Assembly: GCA_037957365.1 (NCBI GenBank)
Contig: JARHVA010001739.1
Location: 1,674,001 to 1,738,000 of the forward strand
From: Torreya grandis
Lineage: Eukaryota > Streptophyta > Pinopsida > Cupressales > Taxaceae
Length of the DNA stretch: 64,000 bases
Direction: 5' to 3'
The position numbers and the translations under genes were made by a program. Below, piece by piece: positions 23,501 through 34,453 of the stretch (within the stretch, counting starts at the first letter, position 1; each line of letters starts with the position of its first letter). The notes under the pieces are model-generated. The model had not been told where the DNA came from and did not search any database. It saw only the letters and a program-made list of their open reading frames with translations.

Positions 23501-24400
23501 TATTTTTTTGTATTTAAACACCCCATAACTCAAAATAATTATTTTTATTAGCCTTCAACCTTCTTAGGCCTGTGCACGGTCAAACTAGGGCTAGAAAGAT
23601 GGAAACTTGCATAGCTTGAGTTCCACCCTATCAAATGACGTGAAAATTTTCCAATAGGCCTAATTTTATGTCCCATAAATTATTTTTCAGTTTTTTTAGT
23701 GGTATTATATTTCCTTGTATGGTGTCCAATATAATGGGCTTGCATTAGGCCTAATTAGGAAAAATGGAGGTTGAGAAAGTAGGTTTGCCGTGAGATTTAG
23801 ATCATGAAATTTGGGGTTAAGTTTTAGGGGATAATGGGTACCCAAATATTCCTTTAGTTTTCTTTTAAGTTTTATATATCTCTCAACCCAATGAGCTTTG
23901 CATTAAAACAAAGCTACAAGGAATATGCCTGCCTTGAGAGAAAATATGAGAATGATGAATGGAATTACAGAATAAAGGTTTAAATATGATTGGATAAGGA
24001 TATAAAATAGATTTACAATGAAATATAGGTAGTTATACCCAAATATATGACTTTTCACTTCATAATAACTTTAAATGGGTAGTTTCAAGAAGGATGGATG
24101 AGTCATGAAGGACAATGATGACCTCCTACACCACCTTGATGAATAAGAAGATCATTTAAAATACACACGTTTTTATAGAATAATTCATAAATGCATATAT
24201 TTATAATTTATTGATTGTATATTGTCTTCATGAGATGGCATTTGTCATATACTTCTCATATGCCTCTCCTCTCTCTCCTTCTCACACTCTTTTATGTATA
24301 TGCCTAATTTTGGCATTATAAGGATCCTTCTACCTAGATTATGGCATATCCCTACTCTTTTTTATGCCTATTGATCAATAAATGGTTGTTTTACCTCATT
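20600..24400. other. Long stretch with no recognisable gene
   Basis: 3.8 kb of AT-rich sequence. It contains a perfect 20-bp palindrome at 23003-23022 and an (AAT)7 run at 23302-23323. I found no motif from gag, pol, transposase or a known host family on either strand. Open frames are short and without features. Confidence 0.45.
23003..23022. repeat. Perfect 20-bp palindrome
   Basis: TACAGGTCTATAGACCTGTA reads the same on both strands. No spacer, no neighbouring gene. Confidence 0.85.
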
Positions 24401-24703
24401 ATATGGCTATTTATAGTGTAAATCAATTAACGATTGATCTAGGCAAGTGTAGAATTAGCTTACCCTGTCGTGTTGTCCTTTTCCTCTTGCATTCTTGTAG
24501 TTTGTTTCTCTAATGTAGGTTGTGGAGAGTGTCATCAGGAGTTATAAGTGGATTATAAGTGGAAAACATCCTCTCATATATTCTCACATTTCTTCACCTC
24601 TTTACAAATCATTCATGTGATATGTTATTTTAGGAGAAGTGTGTGCTTATGGCAGTCCTATAGATCTAAGTGCACATGCAAATCAGTGGTAGTGGTCTTA
24701 ACA
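24401..24703 (+). repeat. Right end of a gypsy 5' LTR
   Basis: The sequence ends in GGTCTTAACA at 24703 and is followed by a PBS-like TTTGGTGCATT and then a gag frame, so this should be the end of a 5' LTR. The left end was not found because no second LTR is visible. The start given here is only a lower bound. Confidence 0.4.
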
Positions 24704-24720
24704 TTTGGTGCATTACCTCC
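24704..24720 (+). other. PBS-like site of gypsy element E
   Basis: TTTGGTGCATTACCTCC directly follows an LTR-type ACA end and lies about 90 bp before the gag frame. The first seven bases match the PBS-like site at 1316-1322 (minus strand). Confidence 0.45.
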
Positions 24721-24794
24721 CTTTTAGTTTATATTTTTATCTTACTCTTTTCCTTTTCAAGTAGTATATTAGTTTATTTTTCTTAAATGATGCA

Positions 24795-26890
24795 TCAAGG
24801 GAGCTAGCCATATCTAGAGGTTCAATTCATTATTTAGGTCACCCACAACTTAGGATTGTTCTCATGCTATCACTTAAGTAAGGAGACTTGAACAGCCTCC
24901 TCAAGGGTGAAAATTTTAATGATAACAATTATTTTATCACCTTATTTTACATTTCAAGCTAAACATAATGATTCTATGCAAAATTTAGACAATTCAAATA
25001 TATCTAACTCTTCTCTTACATGTCATATTGTGTCAAATGAAAACATGATTGCTACTTATTCTACCCTTGAATCTAAGATTTAAAATAATGATCATACATG
25101 CATTCCACTTATAGCTTGTGAATACATGCATTGCATTGCACTTACACATGACGATATATTTCATAGTAGCAAAAATTTAAAATATTCTTCTACTCCTCCC
25201 CTTTTTGAGCATGACAGTGATAGTTCTTTTATTATTACCTTTACAAGTGAATTAAATTCTAATTTTCATGAAACTTGGAATAATGATGATTAATATGACT
25301 TTAGTGAAGAAGATATTGAGTCTAGTCCTTCAATTCTTCACCCTACTTCATCCATCTCTCATGTTCAAATTTATTGCTTAACAAATGTTACTTCAAATGA
25401 TAATATGCCTTTAGATAAACACAAACTAACTTATACTTATGTTCATAGTTTACACAACTTAAATTTGCATGATAATAATGTATCTTTTAGTCCATTAACA
25501 AGTGATACTTCTTTGAAAATTAAAAAAATAAGAGGTACCAATGAATCTCCCTCAACCCCCCTTACTACAGTGGAACCCATTCCTTATTACAACCTTCATG
25601 AGGGTGATATCCCATTTTCCTCTCATCAAGTCCAAGCTATCACCCTTCCAAAGGTTATAGTGAGCAAAACCAAAGATATCCAATGCAGTGTACTAATGAT
25701 AAAATTAATAACAAGATTCAAGAATTAAACTAACCTCTTGATGATGATAAATACCTTCACAAGAGGTAATATCCTTGATGCATGTCATGGGTGCTTTACA
25801 TCAATAAGTACACCAACTCACTTTGGAAAGAAAAGCATACTACTCTTGGTTTGATTCTAATGCCATCCACAACAATCCTATCCAGTGCAAAATATTTGAT
25901 ACAAAGTTACCACCAAAATTTGAGATACCAATATTACCAAAGTTCAATGGACATGAAGATCCATACTTGCACCTTCAATCCTACAAAAAGGCCATGGCAC
26001 ATGTCACTCATGTTTTATTCTCTTAAAATTATTTCCATAGACTCTAGAGGGTGAGGTATCAAATTGGTTTCATCATTTACTCCATATTGGTTCACTACAC
26101 ACATACGATGAGTTAGAAGAAGATTTTCTCATGCATTATATTCAAAACAAGGGACCTCAATCATATATGAGAGGTTGCCTTCACTAGACCAGGGTAAGTC
26201 AAAAATAGTAAATGATTACATTCTATGATTAAAATAATGTATTCAATAATTGATCTACCAACCAATAGATTTAGAGGTACAATACATCTTTGCTAGAGGC
26301 CTCATTTTTCCTCTTAAAGAGAAATTGTTATATGAGACATCCAAATCATTCTGGTACCTATGTTCTATAGCTATGGCATTAGATAAGAATTTGGGACTAT
26401 TTGAGACACATTTAGAGATAGATTTGGATTTAGATCTCTCACAATCACAATCATCCAATATGTTATAAACACCTAATCCACCTATGATTAAGGAAAAAGT
26501 GGAACATGAACAACCAATCAAGATACTCAATAAAGGTAAAGAGCCAAAGAGCATGTCTTATAGTGGATAGAGCACATGACACCAACAATAGGGCCATATC
26601 ATTTTCAAACAAAGATATGCCTCATGATAAATTATGCACATTACTAGACAAGGGGATGATCACCCTTCCTCCTACTCAACATCATCCATCACATCATTTG
26701 CAAAGAATAATAACTAAACCATATTGCAATTATCACATAATCAATGGACATTGGGATAATAATTTTTGTACACTCAAAAATCATATTAACCAATGTGTTG
26801 ACAGGGGCATTATAACATTCACGCATGGGGCATTTAGATCTCCTTCTCCACACTCTTTTAGATCACACTCCATTATGAGTGAGTTATCCT
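24795..26890 (+). pseudogene. Ty3/gypsy gag remnant (element E), first part
   Basis: Frames linked by indels read from about 24795. A Ser/Asn-rich N-terminus (25000-25730, with a clean 107-codon piece at 25405-25728) leads to the gag core at about 25890-26020: KLPPKFEIPILPKFNGHEDP and then YLHLQSYKKAMAHV. This is the 'PPKF.IP....F.G..DP..HL..Y...M' motif of plant gypsy gag. Further on (26250-26460) there are alpha-helical segments (VQYIFARGLIFPLKEKLLYE). At about 26722-26790 there is a gag C-terminal zinc motif, YCNYHIINGHWDNNFCTLKNH, of the form C-x3-H-x3-GH-x4-C. Many stops are present. The reading is then cut at 26899 by a younger LTR element and resumes at 30489. Role when alive: packaging of element RNA. 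Confidence 0.75.
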
Positions 26891-26904
26891 AGGAAATTCC
26901 TTTT

Positions 26905-27877
26905 TGTTAGGAATAAAAGTAACTCTTATACTACATGATAAGATCAATAAGTTATATCTTATTGTGCAATTAAATAATGTGGAAAAATAATCTATAAAAT
27001 AAGAGATAAAAAGGAAACACATTACATAAGATATTATGTGGAAAACCTTGAAAATAAGCAAGAGAAAAAACCATAGTAAAAATGGTAGCTTATAGACTTC
27101 ATATTAATCACAACAACTCTCTTCTACAACAAATCCTCATACAATTCCTTTAGTGCTAACAAATAAGCACTTAATGGTTACACCTAAAGCATTCAGGATG
27201 TGAACCAAGCATAACATAGCCCTCAAGATCTAACCTCCAAGCATGCAAACATAAGATTGCATGGATCCATTAACTAGATGAATTAAAAAGGGAGAGCTCG
27301 TGCATATTTATGAATTTTAAATAAGAGAGAATAATTAGAGAAAGAAGTAAGAGAGAGAATAAAATGTGCCATCCTATAGTGGTGAGCACTATTCATGAAT
27401 AAGGAACCATGTCTCCCCCATGTGCCAAGTCAAACCTTGGATGGCATCTCATGATGCCCCCTTGACCATTCCATGTGTAATCAAAAGTGATATGCCCTAA
27501 TTAACATGTACCTCAATCTAACATAGTGATCTTTATCCCCCACTTTTTCATGTGCATTCACATGAGTCAAAAGATTCCCAACTTTTGACCTCATCCAACA
27601 AGAGCCCATAGACAAATTGTGCCCCAAAAGCACATGCCTAAATGGAATCATGAGATCCACTATCATTATGTCCTCACATGCATCCACAAAATCCAACCCA
27701 TGTGACTAAGTAGATAAATTCACTCCATTTATCTCTCCTCATCTTTTCAACATAAAGATGTTCTATGATTTTTTGCCACCCACTGTGGGTCATGCCACAT
27801 CAACAACCAACCACATCACTAACCATCTACATCACCAACATGCCAAATCACCACAAATAGTGACTTCACACATAACA
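26905..27877 (-). repeat. 3' LTR of element F
   Basis: 973 bp. On the plus strand it starts TGTTAGGAATAAAAG and ends CACATAACA. A weak purine tract (minus strand AAGTGGGATTA, 27878-27888) adjoins it. Confidence 0.85.
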
Positions 27878-29493
27878 TAATCCCACTTGAATTCAATAAA
27901 CATAGGATTTTACCACACCTAAGTATTCTATAACAAGCTATCCATCTATGTCCACTATTGCCCTGACACAAACCCAAAAGAAGTTTTGTTTCATTAATAA
28001 AACATGTCTATCCTGACTAGATTTTTCAATATCTACTCCTCCATATCAAATTGTAGCACTTGAATTGACTCTTCACTTATCCATAAATCAATCCTCTAAT
28101 CAAGATTTTGCCATGAACTGTTCATAACTCCCATTGATTGGAAGTATCTGGTCTAGTGCACACCATGTCATCACGAGGCTTCCTACTCATGATGAATCTA
28201 ATACACAGGACACAACATGTCTTCTCCACTATTATAAGATGCTCTTGAGAAGACAACTCATAATAAAAGAAGTGGGGTACTTCCTTGTTTTATTATCCTT
28301 GTGCATCTACATCCTTGTTTTGATCCTCTTACCACCTTCAATACGTCCTTGTCACCTGAGTCATCACATTAATGATCATGTTGGGGCATGTATCCAACAT
28401 GTCATCAAAACATAGCATCAACCTCTACTAAACACTCGAGATCTCCATGAAGGTACTAAATATCATGTACTCTCTTGGCAAGTCTACTGAAAACCCATAC
28501 AATGATTTCTCAAAAATGTAAACTAGCAACACTTTTGCCTTATCCTTGTATCTTTCTCTCTTTAACAGAGATAACTATGCAGGAATAACACTACTCCAAT
28601 TCCTTAAATAAAAACTAGTACACATAAAACTATTGATAGTAGTGAAGAACTAAGATCTCACAGAATTCAAAACTAAATTCTCCACATAGCCACCAAGCTA
28701 TCAACATGGCACAAGTTTACTGGACCAATCATAGCACTTGGGAATCTGTCACACTATGCAATGCATCACTGTACCTACCAAGTTTTTGAGCCTGAAGAAT
28801 GTATCTAAAATGCATCATGATCTACCAAATGTTTCAAAAACACCAACTCATGTGCTTCCAATGTTACTCCATGCATTGGTCTGCCTAGGCACTCACCATA
28901 TCCGTATGCACAACACTCTAGTAACCTTGAGTTATATGGTCAACACTGGCCTTCTCCTTTCAAGAACACTAGTTCTCACTTGTTCATCTGCATCTTCATA
29001 TTCATCATCCTCAACTACTTCAAAATAGGTACAACTTTAGGTTTATTTTTACCTCCTTCTTTTGTATGGATTTTTATCTTCAACATATTAGTTAATAACA
29101 TGTGGTCAATAGGATACCACATCATACACCCCTTCATTTGTTGCCAAGAACCATAAAAAGGTCATGCCTTGTCCTCAACCTCTTCCAAAGAAGACTAGCT
29201 TGATCCTTAAGCTATATATTTACTACTTAAACAACAAAAATATTGTATAGGTTGTTGACTTGTCTATCAAAGCTTTTTCAGCTTTCTCCTCCACTCATCT
29301 ACGAGCTTCTCCTCAACAACATGAAGAGAACATGATCTTCACCAAGAGATCCTCCACCTTGCTCCATAGAGAGATACCTGCCAAAACAAAACTTTTTTTA
29401 TTTCATATTCATCTTGGTATCTCCTCCTATCCTAGTAGCTTCCACTTGCACAAACCAACCAAATACAAAAAACACTCACACATGAGTTTTTCA
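27878..29493 (-). other. Interior of element F, no coding recognised
   Basis: Short minus-strand frames exist. One near 28990 reads EYEDADEQVRTSVLERRRP, which is mildly like the Arg-rich hinge before a copia reverse transcriptase, but nothing around it supports that. I treat the interior as non-coding. Confidence 0.5.
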
Positions 29494-29510
29494 CCATGGC
29501 TCTGATATCA
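29494..29510 (-). other. PBS of element F
   Basis: On the minus strand TGATATCAGAGCCATGG, one base off the first 13 of TGGTATCAGAGCC (initiator tRNA-Met PBS). Confidence 0.75.
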
Positions 29511-29512
29511 AT

Positions 29513-30483
29513 TGTTAGGATGAAAACTAGCTCTAATACTACATGTTAGGATAAATAAGCTATATCCTACTGTGAAAATAAATAATATGAAAAAATAAGC
29601 TATAAAATAAGAGATAAAATGGAAACACATTACACAAGAGATTACATGGAAAACCCTTGCAAATAAGCAAGGGAAAAAACTAAAGGAAAAATGGTAGCTT
29701 CAGACTTCACATTAATCACAACAACTCTCTTCTACAATAGCTCCTCCAGCAACTCCTTTAGTGCTAAAAACCAAGCATTCAATAGTTACACCTGAAGCAT
29801 TTAGGTTGTGAACAAAACATAACATTGCCTTCAAGATCTAATCTCCAAGCTTGCATGGATCCACTAATTGGATGAATTACAAAGGGAGATCTCATGCATA
29901 TTTATGAATTTACAACAAGAGAGAATAATAAGAGAAGTAACTAAGAGAGAGGATAAAATGTGCCATCCTATAGTGGGGAGCATTATTCATGATTATGGAA
30001 CCATGTCTCCCCCATGTGCCAAGTCAAGCCTTGAATGGTTTCTCATGATGCCCCCTTGACCACTTCATGTGCACTCCAAAGTGATATGCCCCACTTTGCA
30101 TGTGACCTCAATTTATCATGGTGATCATTGTCCCCCACTTTCCCATGTGCATTCACATGAGTCAAAATATTCCCAACTTTTAACCTCATCTAACAGAAGC
30201 CACAAACAAACTGCACCCCACAAGCACATGCCTAAATGGAATCATGAGATCCACTATCATTATGTCTTCACATGCATCCACAAGATCCAAACCATGTGAC
30301 TAAGTGGAGAAATGCACCCTATTTATCTTTCCTCATATTTTCAACATAAAGATGCTCCATGGACCATGCCACCTACCGTGGGCCATGCCGCATCACCAAC
30401 CAGCCACATCACTAACCATCCACATCACCAACATGCCACATCACTAGGAATAGTGCCCATGAATAGTGACTTTAAACTTAACA
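29513..30483 (-). repeat. 5' LTR of element F
   Basis: 971 bp, collinear with the 3' LTR apart from small indels. Followed on the right by the target duplication CTTTT at 30484-30488. Confidence 0.85.
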
Positions 30484-30488
30484 CTTTT

Positions 30489-31400
30489 AAGGAACCATTG
30501 GTTACTCATCGTATGAGCCATGTAGTTTCTAAGACACCTAGTTATGTGAGATCTCATGTACCACAAATTCAACAGAGATGATATCTAGTTCACAAAGATC
30601 AAAACATAGTTATAATTCAACCACCAATTAAGTTGTTTGGAAATAATCACACAGATCAAATTAAAGTCTCAATTCACCCACCAATTAAGATATTTGGAAA
30701 TAATCATAAAGATTAGAGCACAGTCTCAGTTATCCCACCAATTAAGATATTTGGAAACAATCATAGAGATCAAATCATAGTTTCAATATGACAACCGATT
30801 AAGATATTTGGCAATAATCACAAAGATTAGAGCATAGTCTTAGTTTACCCAATGATTAAGATATTTGGAAACAATCATAGAGATCAGAGTAAAGTCTTAG
30901 TTCACCCACTAATTAATATATCTAACAATAATCATAGAGATCAGAGCATAGTCTCTATATGATAATCGATTAAGACATTTGCCATATATCATAGAGACCA
31001 AAGCACAGTTTGAATTTGGAAACCAATTGAGATATTTTCAAGCTATGATGCATGATAGAACAAATTTTAAACATGACAGTTGATTAAGATATTTTCCTTT
31101 AGATTATACAAATCTATTTACTAGTAGTACACCACAAGTGGTATTAGTTCTAGAAGTTGTCCCTACACCTACACAACATGATAAATATGGTCACTTGATT
31201 ACTCTTCCATCAAGATTAATAAAGTGCTTTCCATAATCCACAACCAATTCATCCAAATTCATAGATTCAAAGAACATTTCACAAGCTAGTTTAGTCATCT
31301 TCTCATTTTCCTAGCCCTACTCCATAGGTAGTGTTAGCTACAGATCATTCAGCATGGTCGGCCCCTAGACCACATATACCTTTTCACATAGCATGCATGA
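30489..31400 (+). pseudogene. Gypsy gag remnant (element E), second part
   Basis: After element F the frame resumes as FKEPLVTHRMSHVVSKTPSY and runs through the 19-residue tandem repeat (30590-31100). It then runs into a stretch ending near 31400 that reads HDKYGHLITLPSRLIKCFP and SSKFIDSKNISQASLVIFS with few stops. The family of this C-terminal part is not known to me. No protease or reverse transcriptase follows in the next 2.6 kb, so the element is either gag-only or deleted. Confidence 0.55.
30590..31100 (+). repeat. 57-bp tandem repeat coding for a 19-residue unit
   Basis: About eight to nine units of 57 bp. In frame they read as variants of HRDQSIVSVHPPIKIFGNN. The unit length is a multiple of three and the same frame is kept across all units despite some stops, so the array grew while it was coding. 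Confidence 0.8.
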
Positions 31401-34014
31401 TCATTATCCCTTTGTTTGATACTAGAGACCCTAATAGTGAGTCTCTTATGAGACTCATTAGTTAGTATGTTCCTCCTTACTTGATCATAGTATCCTTCTT
31501 TCTTGCTCCTTGTCTATAGTTTCATTTTCATGTTGCTTGTACATAGCTTATATCCAAGAAAATACAAAAATAATATAATATGTCAAAACACAAAAACATT
31601 CAAATATTTACATAAAAAATACAAATTATAGGTTGCATGCATTGCCATTTTAAATTTCTTATATTTTTCACACACTACATATGTTATTTACCTTATTATA
31701 GTTTTTTTTTATCATACATACATGCTTCACTTATTCTTGTCGAATGTTTGTAACTACTTACATGACCTAGGTCCATTACAGAGACTCATATTTGCTACTA
31801 TCTACTCATTGGGGGCATATACATAGATTCCTCATTTGATACATTCTCCCATTTGGGGGCATCATATACACAGTTCTGATTGTTAGATTACATCTTTTTA
31901 TACTCTATACCACATCTCTAACATGGTTACATATTGATATTGATCATTCTACACCACACTAATTTTTTTGCCAACTATTACTACTTTAGACTCAGTTTAT
32001 ATACACATTTACTCTTATATAGACTTATACCACATGTTTATGCATACTTTCATTTCTAGATTTCCTATTTTAGACTTGATTGTGTCTCTCTACTTCTACT
32101 TCTATTTGAGTGAATTTGAATATGTCATTGCTCTAAGGCTCTAAGCCACTTCCTTTCATAGTATGTATGATTTGGACGTGTGCCCATGTCCTTATGTGTG
32201 CCTTCTTGATTATATATGTGGACATTTGAACATGCCCTTCTATGTGGATCTATGTGAAACTACTGTTTTTTGTGTATGTGGACATTTGAACATGTCCTTG
32301 TATGTCTTTCTTTCTCAGATTTAGTGCCATGTGCCTATGTCCTTTGTATTGTGTTCCCTTGGCCTACTTTGCATGCCTCATGTGTGTTGTATATATGCTT
32401 TCATGTATACATCATGGCCATGACACTTGTCTCTTACTTTCTAGATAATATTAGATGCCATGAGGGACCTCATGCATCTCTGCTTCCTACTTGGGTGTTG
32501 TGATGGATATCATGCCCCATCCCCTTAGGTAGTTACTCAGTTATTCAAATTTGATGTTCATATACAATATTATATCTATCTTGACAACCTTATGAATATT
32601 ATATCTAATATACATTGCACATTATAAAATTAGACTATCTTACATTTTGATGTTATGTATGCATATTATATTGGTTTATTACGTAGATATCATGTATGCT
32701 CCAACTAACACACATCTTGCAAAACTTTTAATTTTGTGGATAGTTCTTGGACATGTTCAACAATTTCCATCAAAAGAGGGGGGATTCACAAAGGATTGTC
32801 ATAGAGATAGGGATATCCAAATGCACTCAGAGTACAATTTTTAGTACATAGGCACAAAATACAAAAAATAGTTTCAAGAAAACATAGTGGGAAACAGTCA
32901 CACAAAGACTAGTTTTACTTGTACAAAAATTAGTATTATTGGAAACTAACACCCAAAGTGGGACATTAACACCACCAGTTCTACTATCCTGATATGGCAT
33001 GATGTTTTCTAGTAGCCTTAGTTTCAAAAAATTCTAGATTGGATAGAAAAGTATAATAGGTATAGTCTAGGTTTACACATGTTCAGTTATAGATTACTAG
33101 TTTTTGCTCAATTTTACACAAATTCATACCAATTTTCTCAGATTAGGGCCATCATAAGTAGTATAATCATTCCTATTTCAATTTTAGATTCTTAGATATA
33201 TATTATTATAACTCAATCCATAATCCATATACTCAGATATTATATTTGGGGGCATGTGCATGGAACATTATTTTTGTATGCTCACTTATGTACCAGTTGA
33301 TCAAATAGAATGAAAAATTCTATGTTATTCTCTATGTTGTACACACCAGACACCATGTTCCAAGTTACATACTAGATTCATGCCTTATTCTATTTGAAAG
33401 GATTGGCATTCTTGAGTGGTCCATAGCCACCTAATATTTGTGTATGACACAGAGCTATTTTATACAGTACAATTAAATCACTCATTTTCAGTTTTAGATG
33501 TATCTACTACACACAGGTAGGAAATGATGGATTCCTATTCTACTTGAATTCTTGAGGCACCTACATATGAGGGTTGGATACACCATAATTCTAATCCAAG
33601 CTATTCACATGTCATGATACATCAAGTAGTGGTAGGCAATGATAGATTCTAAACCAAATTGAGTTCTTGAGCCACCCACACATGGGGATTAAGCAAGCCA
33701 TCAACTCAGTCCAAGATATTCACCAATTTGATCACTATTTACATGCACAGATACAAGATGTCACCAGGTTTATCCATTGGTTTGTGTACCCAGTAAGGTG
33801 TATTCATTCATTTCCTCTCTCATATCTCTTTACTAAGTTTTGTCTTTTGCTTTTGATATCTCTTAATTATGGACTAATTTATGCATGTTTCATTTGTAGG
33901 ACACATAATGGATCACACTTCACACACTCAGACCTAGATTCAAAGGCTTCACCTCTTAGGTAAATCTAGGTATGCTTCTTTTTCCTTTATCTTAGTCATT
34001 ACGCTTTGTTGCAA
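31401..34014. other. No gene seen; repeated GGGGGCAT motif and small duplications
   Basis: 2.6 kb without recognisable coding. TTGGGGGCAT occurs near 31809, 31853 and 33245. 'gtggacatttgaacatg' occurs twice near 32218 and 32277. About 110 bp at 33518-33630 is repeated, diverged, at 33634-33735 (shared words 'cttgag(g/c)cacc' and 'tccaa(g)(c/a)tattcac'). It may be the 3' untranslated part of element E. Confidence 0.45.
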
Positions 34015-34438
34015 TGTAATCATATAAAAATGGCAATTGAGAGATTAGAGTGCTACTTGAGACCATCCATCCCTATCTTAGCCCTAAACCTATCTTAGGG
34101 CCTATTTAGACACTTATTCATCTTTTGTGTATGCCGCACACATCCCTAAACATCCCTAAATCAGTCTCAAATGCTCATTTTAACATCCTTGCCCCTAGTG
34201 CCTCAGGTTTTTCAACCTAGACACTAGCATCATAATTTAGACAGTAACACCAATAGCACTAGTGTCTTATTTTGGGTGCTACTACCCCTTCTTGCCTTTT
34301 GTATCCAATGGATAACAACCTAAGGTCAGCCAAGACCTCTTTTAAGACCTGCACAAGCACTATAACAATATATATACATGAATTTTATCCCTTTATTCAT
34401 TAGATGGAAATCAGATGTAAATAACACAAACTAATACA
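34015..34438 (-). repeat. Dispersed LTR-like repeat, copy 2 (probable 3' LTR)
   Basis: 424 bp, plus-strand ends TGTAATCAT...CTAATACA. It is collinear with 16216-16623. On the minus strand it is preceded by a purine-rich tract (CCTTTGGGAGGAGTA, 34439-34453), so it should be the 3' LTR of a minus-strand element lying to its right. Confidence 0.65.
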
Positions 34439-34453
34439 TACTCCTCCCAAAGG
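34439..34453 (-). other. Polypurine tract
   Basis: CCTTTGGGAGGAGTA on the minus strand, directly followed by the LTR start TGTATTAG. Confidence 0.55.

Larger units (their letters stand above)
26905..30483 (-). mobile_element. Complete non-coding LTR retrotransposon (element F)
   Basis: Direct LTRs at 26905-27877 (973 bp) and 29513-30483 (971 bp) are collinear and bounded by TGTTAGGA...AACA/TAACA ends. CTTTT flanks both sides (26900-26904 and 30484-30488), a 5-bp target duplication inside the gag of element E. On the minus strand, a PBS (TGATATCAGAGCCATGG) lies two bases beyond the right-hand LTR, so that LTR is the 5' one. The interior of 1635 bp has no gag, protease, reverse transcriptase or integrase motif that I can see. 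This makes it a LARD- or TRIM-like passenger that depends on enzymes from elsewhere. Confidence 0.88.
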
